Assembly: GCA_031553885.1 (NCBI GenBank)
Contig: JAVBKV010000024.1
Coordinates: forward strand, 1-64,000
Reading direction: 5' to 3'
DNA from: JAVBKV01 sp031553885
GTDB lineage: Bacteria; Bacteroidota; Bacteroidia; Bacteroidales; Azobacteroidaceae
Length of the DNA: 64,000 nucleotides
The position numbers and the translations under genes were made by a program. Below, one piece after another: positions 26,823 through 35,136 of the stretch. The notes beneath the pieces were generated by a model. The model was not told where the DNA came from. It made no database searches and was given only the letters and a program-made list of their open reading frames with translations. Each line of letters begins with the position of its first letter. Positions within the stretch are counted from its first letter, which is position 1.

Positions 26823-26872
26823 AAAAAAGATCCTTTGTTTTTACATTCAGTAGTCACAAAGGATCTTTTTTT
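26823..26872. terminator. Bidirectional terminator between lytR-like gene and glmM
   Basis: A 9-bp GC-containing stem (26829-26837 with 26857-26865) is extended by A-run/T-run pairs on both sides. The flanking genes converge, so it serves both. Confidence 0.85.
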
Positions 26873-26896
26873 ATTTTGCCGGATTAAATCCGTTAT

Positions 26897-28267
26897 CTAG
26901 CTTATTTTCTTTATTTCTGCTGCCAATGCTTCGGCTTCTTCCATGCTTGGCGCTTCCGTATAAATCCGGATGATAGGTTCCGTATTGGATCTTCTCAAAT
27001 GTACCCATTTGTCCGGAAAATCAATTTTCACACCATCGATATCATTGATCGGATAGGCTGCATATTTCTGCTTAATGGAAGCCAGGATACCATCGATATC
27101 TGTATCCGGAGTCAATTCCATTTTTTGCTTGGCCATATAATAAGTCGGATAAGTAGCTCTCAATTCACTTACTTTTTTACCGGATTTCGCCAGGTATGTC
27201 AGAAAGAGTCCGATACCTACCAATGCATCCCGTCCGTAATGACTGGCCGGATAAATCACGCCTCCGTTACCCTCTCCACCGAAAATAGCTCCGGTAGCTT
27301 TCATTTTCTCAACTACGTTAACCTCTCCTACTGCCGATGCAGCATACGTACAACCGTATTTTTCGGTTATATCACGCAAGGCACGGGTGGAACTGAGGTT
27401 GGACACCGTATTGCCCGGAGTATGTTGCAAAATATAATCGGCAATAGCAACCAATGTATACTCCTCTCCGAACATGGCTCCATCTTCACAAATGATTGCC
27501 AGACGATCTACATCCGGATCGACTACAAAGCCGGCATCCACTTTCGACTGACGGATTACACCGGCAATTTCCGTTAAATGCTCCGGCAAAGGCTCCGGAT
27601 TATGAGCAAAATGTCCCGTTGGATCACAGTTAATCCCTATGATATTTTTCACCCCTAAAGCCTCTAATAACGCAGGTATCGCAATACCACCCACGGAATT
27701 CACACAATCAATCGCCACAGAAAAACCAGCCTTGCGAATGGCTTCTGCATCTACCAGATCCAGACTAAGCACATGCTCCACATGCCTGGAAGTATAAGTA
27801 TCGTCGGACCTTACTTTGCCTAATTGATCTACTTCCGCAAAGCAAAAATCCTCGGATTCGGCTATTCTCAGTATCTCATTTCCTTCTGCTGCGTTCAGGA
27901 ATTCCCCTTTCTCATTGAGCAACTTCAATGCATTCCATTGCTTGGGGTTATGGCTGGCAGTCAGAATAATTCCTCCTGCCGCTTTTTCCATGGTTACTGC
28001 TAATTCGGTAGTCGGAGTAGTCGCCAGACCGATATCTACCACATCAAATCCCATACCTGTCAGGGTACCAACAACCAAACTACGAACCATTTCTCCCGAA
28101 AGACGGGCATCCCGGCCCACCACTATGGTTCTTGACGCAACGTTACGGGTACGGATCAAGGTAGCATAAGCTGCTGTGAATTTTACAACATCAAGGGGAC
28201 TTAAACCCTCTCCTGCTTTTCCTCCTATCGTACCGCGAATACCGGATATAGATTTAATCAATGACAT
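26897..28267 (-). CDS. glmM: Phosphoglucosamine mutase
   Basis: This 456-residue alpha-D-phosphohexomutase has the phosphoserine loop LTASHNPKQWNALK (Ser105), the metal loop DPDVDRLAI, the sugar loop GGEGNGGV and the phosphate loop RRSNTEPIIRIY. In Bacteroidales this group is annotated GlmM, which makes glucosamine-1-phosphate for UDP-GlcNAc; a broader phosphomannomutase activity cannot be excluded. It is cotranscribed with the DUF4827 gene, 12 nt upstream. Confidence 0.9.
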   Translation of the reverse strand: MSLIKSISGIRGTIGGKAGEGLSPLDVVKFTAAYATLIRTRNVASRTIVVGRDARLSGEMVRSLVVGTLTGMGFDVVDIGLATTPTTELAVTMEKAAGGIILTASHNPKQWNALKLLNEKGEFLNAAEGNEILRIAESEDFCFAEVDQLGKVRSDDTYTSRHVEHVLSLDLVDAEAIRKAGFSVAIDCVNSVGGIAIPALLEALGVKNIIGINCDPTGHFAHNPEPLPEHLTEIAGVIRQSKVDAGFVVDPDVDRLAIICEDGAMFGEEYTLVAIADYILQHTPGNTVSNLSSTRALRDITEKYGCTYAASAVGEVNVVEKMKATGAIFGGEGNGGVIYPASHYGRDALVGIGLFLTYLAKSGKKVSELRATYPTYYMAKQKMELTPDTDIDGILASIKQKYAAYPINDIDGVKIDFPDKWVHLRRSNTEPIIRIYTEAPSMEEAEALAAEIKKIS

Positions 28268-28279
28268 AGCAACTAAGAT

Positions 28280-28810
28280 TTAATAAAAACGATATTTGAG
28301 ATTTTTATAATATACCGGACGGAAAGAAGAATTATCATCGGAACTTCCCAATGCGGAAGGAATAATCAGGTCGACAATGGCCTCCTCTCCCACATAAGAC
28401 AACGGAATAACCCATCCCGTGCAACCATACGTTCCATAACTGTAGGAGTTTCCATAGATAATTTCAAACGGATCCCGTGTCGGATAACTATAAGTGGTTG
28501 TATCGGATTTGAAATAAGAAACTCCTCCGTAGCGTATCAGTACGGTTTCTAAGGCCTTAACCCGGGTACCATTTCCTGAATCGACCACATGCATATACAG
28601 TCCTTCGCTGGTTTTGAAAAATTCTTTTTCTTTAAAAACACCATCTTTCGGATACTCTTTCAAAATCACAAGATCATTTCTATTAATGAACCGGTCGATG
28701 GCTTTCTTTTCTTCTTTCAGATACTCCTGCGCAGTTTTCTGGCTATCACAGGAAATACTTCCGAGAACAACACCCGCAAACGCCAGAACAAAAAATATTA
28801 TTTTTTTCAT
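28280..28810 (-). CDS. DUF4827 lipoprotein (FKBP-like)
   Basis: This 176-residue protein has a lipoprotein signal with Cys21 (VLGSISCDSQ) and the DUF4827 body: AIDRFINRNDLVIL, then DSGNGTRVKALETVLIRYGG and CTGWVIPLSYVGEEAIVDLIIPS. The pattern resembles an FKBP fold without obvious catalytic residues. It is probably anchored in the outer membrane. Its 5' leader carries copy 2 of the shared leader element, so expression of this gene and glmM may be linked to that element. Confidence 0.82.
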   Translation of the reverse strand: MKKIIFFVLAFAGVVLGSISCDSQKTAQEYLKEEKKAIDRFINRNDLVILKEYPKDGVFKEKEFFKTSEGLYMHVVDSGNGTRVKALETVLIRYGGVSYFKSDTTTYSYPTRDPFEIIYGNSYSYGTYGCTGWVIPLSYVGEEAIVDLIIPSALGSSDDNSSFRPVYYKNLKYRFY

Positions 28811-28925
28811 ACGTACATTTCTTATTTTTTATTAAATTGGTTGTATGGAATTGCAAAGCAATCGACCTGGTTCAACTCGCATGTTCATAATCATTAGCGT
28901 ATAAGGTACATGCTTCGTTTCATAC
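28805..28925 (-). repeat. Shared leader element, copy 2 (before DUF4827-glmM)
   Basis: On the minus strand this runs from GTATGAAACGAAGCATG (28925 downward) to TACGTATGAAA, which includes the DUF4827 start codon. Conserved blocks with copy 1 (12731-12832) are GTATGAAACGAAGCATGTAC, TGAACATGCGAGTT, CCATAC, and the A/T-rich TTTAATAAAAA followed by ATGTACGTATG. It carries a short ORF MKRSMYLIR. Compared with copy 1 it has about 22 extra bases including a small TTGC/GCAA hairpin. Confidence 0.7.
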
Positions 28926-28946
28926 AGATAGTTAATTTTCCGGGGA

Positions 28947-28954
28947 CAAAGTTA
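28947..28954 (-). promoter_or_regulatory. Promoter -7 box of DUF4827-glmM
   Basis: The minus strand reads TAACTTTG, placing the transcription start near 28940, so the whole shared leader element would be in the mRNA. Confidence 0.5.
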
Positions 28955-29007
28955 ATGAAACTCTTTGTAAACATATGTTTTTTCTTCATTCAAGTTCTTA
29001 TCTTTCC

Positions 29008-30039
29008 TTAATTTTTTAATAATAAATCCTTATAGCGGGGCAATACTTCTTCGAATAAGGCAACTGCATCTTCGATTTTTCCATAAAATTCACCTCCTGA
29101 AGCATTCAGATGACCTCCACCACCAAAATTTTCCGAAGCAAACTGATTACAGGGAAAATTTCCTTTGGAACGAAATGAAATTTTCACCAGGTCTTTATCT
29201 TCCCGGATAAATACAGAAAAAACAATATCTTCAATGGTCAACGGAATATTTACAAAACCCTCTGTATCTCCTTTTTTGGAATTGAATTTATATTGCTCTT
29301 CTTTAGACATAACAAGCAGAGCTGTTTTTAACTCACTGAAAACCTTCATTTTCTGATACAAAATAAAACCCATCATCCGGACCCTGTTTTCAGTGTAAGT
29401 ATTGTATACCTGAGAATATATCCAGTCTTTATCAATCCCTTTCCTGAGAAGCTCTCCGATGATATAATAAATTTCCGGATTATTGGAATTATAAGTAAAT
29501 GCTCCCGTATCGGTCATCATCCCAGTATAAATACTCTCAGCGCAAGACTTATTGATATATTCAAAAAATCCCATCCGGCAAATAAAGCGGAAGACCATTT
29601 CCGAAGTAGAAGAAATTTGCGGATAAGACATAGTTACATTACAAAAACCGCCAGGATCCAGGTGATGATCGATCATCACTTTTTTCCCGTTGGCCTGTTC
29701 AACGCAAGGGCCTAAGCGATCGATCCGTTTGAGAACGTTAAAATCCAGGCAAAAAATCAATTCGGCAGCCGCAATCGTTTCCTCTGCAATAGCACTGTAT
29801 TTCTCATGAATAATGATATCATGAGCCCCTTTCATCCACTTCAAAAAATCAGGAAATTCATTGGGGACTATCACATTAACCTGCTTACCCATTTCCTGCA
29901 GGAAATGATACAGGCCCAGTGATGAACCAATGGCATCCCCATCAGGAGAAACATGCGTAACAATCACTATCCTATCGGCATAACCCACATATTTTTTTGC
30001 TTTCTGTATGCTTTCTTCTGCTATAATTTTCGTAATCAT
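29008..30039 (-). CDS. nrnA: Bifunctional oligoribonuclease / PAP phosphatase NrnA (DHH/DHHA1)
   Basis: From the Met at 30039 the protein has 343 residues. The DHH domain carries THVSPDGDAIGSSLG, FCLDFN and the signature VMIDHHLDPG; the DHHA1 substrate domain ends with FGGGGHLNASGG. Family members degrade nano-RNAs and pA/PAP. The longer reading from 30090 is rejected because it enters the comEC gene and lacks a good start. It follows comEC by 10 nt on the same transcript. Confidence 0.93.
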   Translation of the reverse strand: MITKIIAEESIQKAKKYVGYADRIVIVTHVSPDGDAIGSSLGLYHFLQEMGKQVNVIVPNEFPDFLKWMKGAHDIIIHEKYSAIAEETIAAAELIFCLDFNVLKRIDRLGPCVEQANGKKVMIDHHLDPGGFCNVTMSYPQISSTSEMVFRFICRMGFFEYINKSCAESIYTGMMTDTGAFTYNSNNPEIYYIIGELLRKGIDKDWIYSQVYNTYTENRVRMMGFILYQKMKVFSELKTALLVMSKEEQYKFNSKKGDTEGFVNIPLTIEDIVFSVFIREDKDLVKISFRSKGNFPCNQFASENFGGGGHLNASGGEFYGKIEDAVALFEEVLPRYKDLLLKN

Positions 30040-30049
30040 TATTTCTTTT

Positions 30050-31639
30050 TTAAACGGAACAAAGGTAGTAAAATACCCGAAATAGTACAAGTAATAAAAG
30101 CAAGTATAGGTATACTACCCGTTTTTTCATGAACAGTTGCGCTACAACAAGAAAAAACACATACATCAGACAGGCATCCCCGATACCCATCTCCAATCCG
30201 GTCAATGTACCATACGGCATCCGCTGCAGGACTTCCACTCCGGAAATAAAAAACAATAACATCCGGTTGACCGGCAAAAAGAGTATGGAAACCGACGGAA
30301 AAACACTGAACGCCAATAACGATACGGGTATCAGAATCATTAAGATTCCTACCAGAGGAATAACAAATAAATTGGTAATTAAGAAAGTAAGCGGAAATTG
30401 ATGAAAATAATAAATACTTACCGGCAAGGTTCCTATCTGAGCAGATGTCGACACGCAGCAAAGATCCCAGCAATACTTGACAATCCGTTGACGTATACTG
30501 TATAAATTTACCAGTAGCGGATTAATGATTATAATTCCCAGAACGGCCATAAAACTGAGCTGAAATCCGACATCAAACAATGATAGCGGATTATATAATA
30601 ACATAAAAAAGGCAGAGGCCCCGACAGTATTGAATGTCAACGGACGCCTGGACAACGCCTCGCCAATCCCGACAACACTAATCATAAGCGTGGCCCGGAC
30701 AACCGATGGAGAAAGTCCCGTCAGAAAGGCAAACCACCACATAAACAGAACTATGACCAGCTGTCTGAATATCCGGACATGAGTACCCTGTCCCCAAAAA
30801 GAAAGTAAAAAATAAAGAACTCCATACAAAATGGCCGTATGCATCCCGCTGACGGACAAAACATGAGACGCTCCTGTAGCTGAAAAACTCATCAGCAAAT
30901 CGTTATCCATATCGTTGCGGTAACCCAACAACATAGCAGCTGCTACCTGGCAGTTTTTTTCCTCCGGTATCATTCGTTGTAAGCGAACCAATAAAAATCG
31001 CTGACAGGACAAAGCCAGAAAGCGAAGCTCATCCCATCCCGATACTGCAACAGTATCTTTCTGCCAATACCTCTGCGGTACATACCCTGTAGCCGCCACA
31101 CCCTGTTTACGCAGAAATGCCGGATAGTCAAACGGGATATCCCCGGAGAGTTGCCTGGGCTTATCCAGCCGGGCCCTCAGCCGGATACAGTCTCCGGCAA
31201 CCAATTGATCGGCCAGGCTATCCTGCGCCAGATAAAGAATAATATTTTTATCAATCACTTCCAAACAAGAGTCGTCGTCCGTCGCCAGGATGCATGCTTT
31301 ACACATCCGGCTTCTGGGTTTCCGGGACGGTTCATCCGTTATCCGGACCTGATAAGTATGTTCACCGGGAATCTGATTCCAATCAGATTGCAGAAAAGCA
31401 TACCGGGTCAGAAAAGCAGCTCCGAAAAAACTTAAAAAAAGAATACTCCCGCCAAACAGCCAGCGAAAAGAATATTGATGATTGATCCCGGGTATAAGGG
31501 ATATTAAAAGGAGTAAGCATGACAGCAACACTCCATAAAGGGAAATGGAGGCTATATCTTTATAATATTGAACAGTAATACCGGCTACAAAAAATAATGT
31601 CAGCCTGAGAAAAGGCGAACGGCGTAAGGTTTGGTACAT
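30050..31639 (-). CDS. comEC: ComEC/Rec2-family membrane protein, competence domain only
   Basis: The 529 residues comprise an N-terminal DUF4131-like part with membrane helices and a soluble OB-like segment (about 80-210, YQVRITDEPSRK, DIPFDYPAFLRKQGV), then the Competence domain with the motif SATGASHVLSVSGMHTAIL and many helices. The C-terminal metallo-beta-lactamase-like nuclease domain of Gram-positive ComEC is absent. It would form the inner-membrane channel for single-stranded DNA uptake; competence of the host is not known. Confidence 0.88.
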   Translation of the reverse strand: MYQTLRRSPFLRLTLFFVAGITVQYYKDIASISLYGVLLSCLLLLISLIPGINHQYSFRWLFGGSILFLSFFGAAFLTRYAFLQSDWNQIPGEHTYQVRITDEPSRKPRSRMCKACILATDDDSCLEVIDKNIILYLAQDSLADQLVAGDCIRLRARLDKPRQLSGDIPFDYPAFLRKQGVAATGYVPQRYWQKDTVAVSGWDELRFLALSCQRFLLVRLQRMIPEEKNCQVAAAMLLGYRNDMDNDLLMSFSATGASHVLSVSGMHTAILYGVLYFLLSFWGQGTHVRIFRQLVIVLFMWWFAFLTGLSPSVVRATLMISVVGIGEALSRRPLTFNTVGASAFFMLLYNPLSLFDVGFQLSFMAVLGIIIINPLLVNLYSIRQRIVKYCWDLCCVSTSAQIGTLPVSIYYFHQFPLTFLITNLFVIPLVGILMILIPVSLLAFSVFPSVSILFLPVNRMLLFFISGVEVLQRMPYGTLTGLEMGIGDACLMYVFFLVVAQLFMKKRVVYLYLLLLLVLFRVFYYLCSV

Positions 31640-31690
31640 TAAGAATTAAGAATTAAGAGTTAAGAGTTAAGAGTTAAGAGTTAAGAGTTA
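31640..31690. repeat. Tandem heptamer repeat (GAGTTAA)n
   Basis: Between the starts/ends of comEC and rpe the DNA is a run of imperfect AAGAATT / GAGTTAA units of period 7, with at least four exact GAGTTAA copies. It is of the same period as the ATTCTCA heptamers at 32411-32487 and 63569-63658. Confidence 0.8.
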
Positions 31691-31708
31691 AAAATTAAGG
31701 ATTTAAGG

Positions 31709-32371
31709 TTAAGGAATGGGAGATAAAGTTTTTAGTTGGCGGATTGTGGCTTGGGGATCCGGAGAATTAAAGACATAATTACCGGCAACCAGGACATCGG
31801 CTCCGGCTTTTATAAGCTCCAGGCCGGTCTCTAAATTGACTCCGCCGTCTACTTCGATGAGAGTATTCAGATTTTTCCTGACAATCATTTGTTTCAGGCG
31901 AACTATTTTGTCTATGGAATGATGGATAAACTGTTGTCCGCCAAACCCGGGATTTACGGACATAATCAATACCATATCCACATCCTGAATAATATCCTCC
32001 AACACTTCTACCGGGGTGTGCGGATTCAAGGTAACTCCGGCTTTCATTCCGGCCTCCTTGATTGCTCCAATCGTACGATGTAAATGTGTACAGGCCTCGT
32101 AATGCACATTCATCAGGTAAGCGCCCAAATCCCGGACTTCCGGAATAAACTTCTGGGGCTCTACAATCATCAGATGCACATCCAACGGTTTGGTACAAAC
32201 TTTGGCAACATGCTTTATCACTGGAAATCCAAAGGAAATATTCGGGACAAAAACTCCGTCCATTACATCCAAATGCAACCAGTCAGCTTCACTCCGGTTG
32301 ATCATTTCAATGTCACGTTCCAGATGCAGAAAATCTGCCGACAATAATGAAGGGGCTATCAGAAAAGACAT
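31709..32371 (-). CDS. rpe: Ribulose-phosphate 3-epimerase
   Basis: This 220-residue TIM barrel opens with IAPSLLSADFLHL and has the catalytic DWLHLDVMDGVFVPN (Asp acid/base and metal His/Asp), VDMVLIMSVNPGFGGQ, and IEVDGGVN (second catalytic Asp). It interconverts ribulose-5-phosphate and xylulose-5-phosphate in the pentose phosphate pathway. It is full length and lies upstream of comEC and nrnA on the same strand; the 70-nt gap is filled by a heptamer repeat. Confidence 0.97.
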   Translation of the reverse strand: MSFLIAPSLLSADFLHLERDIEMINRSEADWLHLDVMDGVFVPNISFGFPVIKHVAKVCTKPLDVHLMIVEPQKFIPEVRDLGAYLMNVHYEACTHLHRTIGAIKEAGMKAGVTLNPHTPVEVLEDIIQDVDMVLIMSVNPGFGGQQFIHHSIDKIVRLKQMIVRKNLNTLIEVDGGVNLETGLELIKAGADVLVAGNYVFNSPDPQATIRQLKTLSPIP

Positions 32372-32388
32372 AGCTTATAAGTTTTAGA

Positions 32389-32396
32389 CAAAGTTA
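32389..32396 (-). promoter_or_regulatory. Promoter -7 box of rpe
   Basis: The minus strand reads TAACTTTG 18 nt before the rpe ATG. Confidence 0.5.
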
Positions 32397-32410
32397 AGAT
32401 TTTTATTTAA

Positions 32411-32487
32411 AATGGAGAGTTGAGAATGGAGAATGGAGAATTAAAAACGAAAATAACTCTCAATTCTCCATTCTCAACTCTCAATTC
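32411..32487. repeat. Hairpin-forming heptamer repeat
   Basis: The left arm (32413-32442, GGAGAATTGAGA-like units) and right arm (32456-32487, TCTCAATTCTCC-like units) are near-complementary around an A-rich loop. The same heptamers form the inserted arm of the B12 riboswitch at the right end of the window. The stop codon of the small ORF at 32481 lies inside the right arm. Confidence 0.8.
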
Positions 32488-32666
32488 AGAACCAATCCCG
32501 ATAAGCTCTCGGGCAACTTTTTTTCCACATGATAAGAGCATGCAAACTGCAATATCAAAGATAAGGTTTGCTTCTTCGGATTATAATATTTCCGGACATT
32601 TTCTTTTTTCATCGCTCTGCAAAAATCATCGGCATTATTCGGTGTAGACATTTGATGCATAGGCAT
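32481..32666 (-). CDS. Small conserved-looking protein after the sigma factor
   Basis: From the Met at 32666 this would be 61 residues (alternative starts at 32660 and 32651), with NPKKQTLSLILQFACSYHVE near the C-terminus and the ending SGLVLN. Short proteins with this kind of tail are, from memory, common in Bacteroidales, but I cannot name the family. It lies 69 nt downstream of the sigma factor gene on the same strand. The three last residues are encoded by the heptamer repeat. Moderate confidence that it is translated. Confidence 0.45.
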   Translation of the reverse strand: MPMHQMSTPNNADDFCRAMKKENVRKYYNPKKQTLSLILQFACSYHVEKKLPESLSGLVLN

Positions 32667-32735
32667 ATTTAAATTATTGTTTATACATACAAAACGTACA
32701 CCACTCCAATATATTGCACGCAAATAAAAAAAGTT

Positions 32736-33329
32736 TTAGTCCATAGTCAAAATCATATTTTTTTCTTCAGCCAGACGACGCATATTCAATATAGCATAGC
32801 GCATACGTCCCAACGCCGTATTAATACTGACTCCCGTAATATCGGCAATCTCTTTAAAACTTAAATCCTGATAATAACGCAGGATCAAGACCTCCTTCTG
32901 ATTATCAGGAAGGCATTCGATCAATTTTCTGACATCCAGCATAATCTGATCTTTTACGATCATATCTTCTACCGTTCCGTCAGAAAGTTTGGCGTTGTTG
33001 AACAAATCCACATCACATTCATCGTTTGAAACGGTCTGTTCATTTTTTTCCTGGCGATAATTATCAATAATCAGATTATGAGCTATACGACTGAGCCATG
33101 CACGGAATTTACCATTCTCTGTATAGCGGCCTTGTTTGATAGTCACAATTGCCTTCACAAAAGTTTCCTGGAAGATGTCTTCTGCCAACTCCCTGTTTCG
33201 AATGATAAAATAGATGTAAGAATAAAGACTACTTCTATGACGGTTCAATAGAACATCAAAAGCGGAATTATTGCCTTGTGCATAAACAACGACCAATTCT
33301 TCATCAGTCATCTTTTTTAATTGTACCAT
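32736..33329 (-). CDS. ECF-type RNA polymerase sigma factor
   Basis: This 197-residue protein has region 2 (LLNRHRSSLYSYIYFIIRN, DIFQETFVKAI) and region 4 (LPDNQKEVLILRYYQDLSF followed by KEIADITGVSINTALGRMR). No anti-sigma factor gene lies beside it, unlike typical ECF pairs, which fits the stand-alone sigma factors of Bacteroidales. Starts at residue 1 or at the Met seven codons in are both possible. What it controls is unknown. Confidence 0.9.
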   Translation of the reverse strand: MVQLKKMTDEELVVVYAQGNNSAFDVLLNRHRSSLYSYIYFIIRNRELAEDIFQETFVKAIVTIKQGRYTENGKFRAWLSRIAHNLIIDNYRQEKNEQTVSNDECDVDLFNNAKLSDGTVEDMIVKDQIMLDVRKLIECLPDNQKEVLILRYYQDLSFKEIADITGVSINTALGRMRYAILNMRRLAEEKNMILTMD

Positions 33330-33482
33330 TACTTTTATCTTAAAAATTCAAGAGTAATGTTGTGCTATAGGCAATTCATTTTAACGGTAAGACATTTGTT
33401 ATCGTTGCAAAGTAAATAAGAAAAAACCAGGAATCCAACTATTTTTTAATGATTTTTACAAAACGTGTGTTATATGAAACAA

Positions 33483-33515
33483 AATACCGTGTTTTGAAGG
33501 ACAAAACACGGTATT
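33483..33515 (-). terminator. Terminator after the FadL-like gene
   Basis: A perfect 14-bp stem (33483-33496 with 33502-33515) around AAGGA lies 20 nt downstream of the FadL-like stop; on the minus strand it is followed by TTTTG. Confidence 0.8.
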
Positions 33516-33535
33516 GCACTAATTATTTACATGAA

Positions 33536-35104
33536 CTAAAACTTATAACCTACTGTCAACAGGCCTTTATAAGTATTATTTTTTAATTTCGCCGGAGTTG
33601 AATCAACAACTATCCTTCCATTTCCATCGAGAAATTTTGTAAAGTAATACAGATCGTCGGTTTGACTTCTCCAGACAAAAGCTAAATCCGCATAAAAATG
33701 GGGAGTAAACCGGTAACCCACCCCCCAGGTCAGGTGATTAACATCTCCCTCAATTGTATAATGAGGAATCGTACCCGGAGGTGTTACTTCGGTATTCCCA
33801 TCTTTCATTTGTTTCGTATAAGGATTTTGCATCCAGGCATAACCCAAGCGGGCAGAAAACTGCGGAGTAACACGGTACTCCAAACCGGCTCTCAGCGTTG
33901 AGGCCACCTTAAAATCCTGATCGACATAATCATTAACCCACTGCACATTATAACCATCCTCATCTTTTGTATTCATTGCCGTGTAATCTTTGATCTCATA
34001 ATCGAGGCTGACAACTGCCTGAGATCCTAAGATAGCTGCAGCACTGAACACCCAGCTGTAAGGCGTCTGGAATTTATAATCATTATGAGGAGGAGGATCC
34101 CCTCCGGGAGTCCAGGCACGGGTCGTAACCACATCCGGTCCATCCACATATTCAAATATCGTATTGGCTGAAAAATAATCCGTCATGGAAGTATACCATG
34201 TCGGAGAATGGTAAGCTACTCCCACTCGCAACGCATCTACCGGACGAAAAATAGCCCCGACAGAAACCTGGTAACCGGAACCATCCGTTTCCAATTGATT
34301 ATAAAAGTCATAACCTTCATTTTTTCCTGTATTGAAATTTTCCGTATAAGCAGAACTCATGGAGTAATACATATCGGTCAAAGAAAAAGTCAAACCCAAA
34401 TACAGTTTATCCGAAATATTAGTTCCGGCTGTAAAATCATACGATTCGACATAGCCCCTTTCAGAAACGGAAAGGAGAGGATTAAGGGTATACCCCTGAA
34501 TCCGGGGAACATATTGATCGGTAGTCCCGTTGACCTGGGCAATCAGATCACCCTGAAATCCCAGAATACTCATCCAGGGAAGCCCCGACCAGTAAGGATC
34601 ATAACTATCCGTCGACTCTAAGCGGGTGCTACTTGTTCCGTTGGTTAGCTTGGCAATCAAATCCGTCAATGAGGATCCCATATTCTGTCCCGATGCCGTA
34701 TATTGACGATCAAAATTCTTCAGTCGATTGTACGAAAAACCAAAGTTAACACTCTGAACACCATCACTTCCTGTAGGAAAATAACCCATGTAAGACAAGT
34801 TATCAAAGTTAAATTTGAATTTACTCTGTTCGTGTTTGGTCCCCATCCAATTGGTACTAATATCTGTGGAAGTAAAATTCATACTCGCCACTATTTCGGA
34901 AGAACGATAAACACCGATTCCCGCAGGATTTATAGCAACTCCTGTTACGTCACCACCCAAGGCACCGAACGCACCTCCCATGGCTTGCCCACGGGCGGTT
35001 CCCGTTAAATCGTTACGAGACATACGCAAGGCATCGATTTCACCTTGTCCGAAAGAACATATACACACACTAAGTGCGATCAATAAGAATAGATTACGTT
35101 TCAT
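33536..35104 (-). CDS. OmpP1/FadL-family outer-membrane protein
   Basis: This 522-residue protein has a signal peptide (MKRNLFLLIALSVCICSFG) and the FadL/TodX N-terminus: TARGQAMGGAFGALGGDVTGVAINPAGIGVY, which forms the hatch. Barrel strands follow to the terminal aromatic residue (GLLTVGYKF). In this family the protein moves hydrophobic molecules across the outer membrane; in Bacteroidales such proteins are often labelled haemin receptors without proof. It follows the Ser/Gly-rich protein gene after 32 nt on the same strand. Confidence 0.88.
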   Translation of the reverse strand: MKRNLFLLIALSVCICSFGQGEIDALRMSRNDLTGTARGQAMGGAFGALGGDVTGVAINPAGIGVYRSSEIVASMNFTSTDISTNWMGTKHEQSKFKFNFDNLSYMGYFPTGSDGVQSVNFGFSYNRLKNFDRQYTASGQNMGSSLTDLIAKLTNGTSSTRLESTDSYDPYWSGLPWMSILGFQGDLIAQVNGTTDQYVPRIQGYTLNPLLSVSERGYVESYDFTAGTNISDKLYLGLTFSLTDMYYSMSSAYTENFNTGKNEGYDFYNQLETDGSGYQVSVGAIFRPVDALRVGVAYHSPTWYTSMTDYFSANTIFEYVDGPDVVTTRAWTPGGDPPPHNDYKFQTPYSWVFSAAAILGSQAVVSLDYEIKDYTAMNTKDEDGYNVQWVNDYVDQDFKVASTLRAGLEYRVTPQFSARLGYAWMQNPYTKQMKDGNTEVTPPGTIPHYTIEGDVNHLTWGVGYRFTPHFYADLAFVWRSQTDDLYYFTKFLDGNGRIVVDSTPAKLKNNTYKGLLTVGYKF

Positions 35105-35136
35105 AAAGTTTAGTTTTTAGTTAATCACCCGGGATC

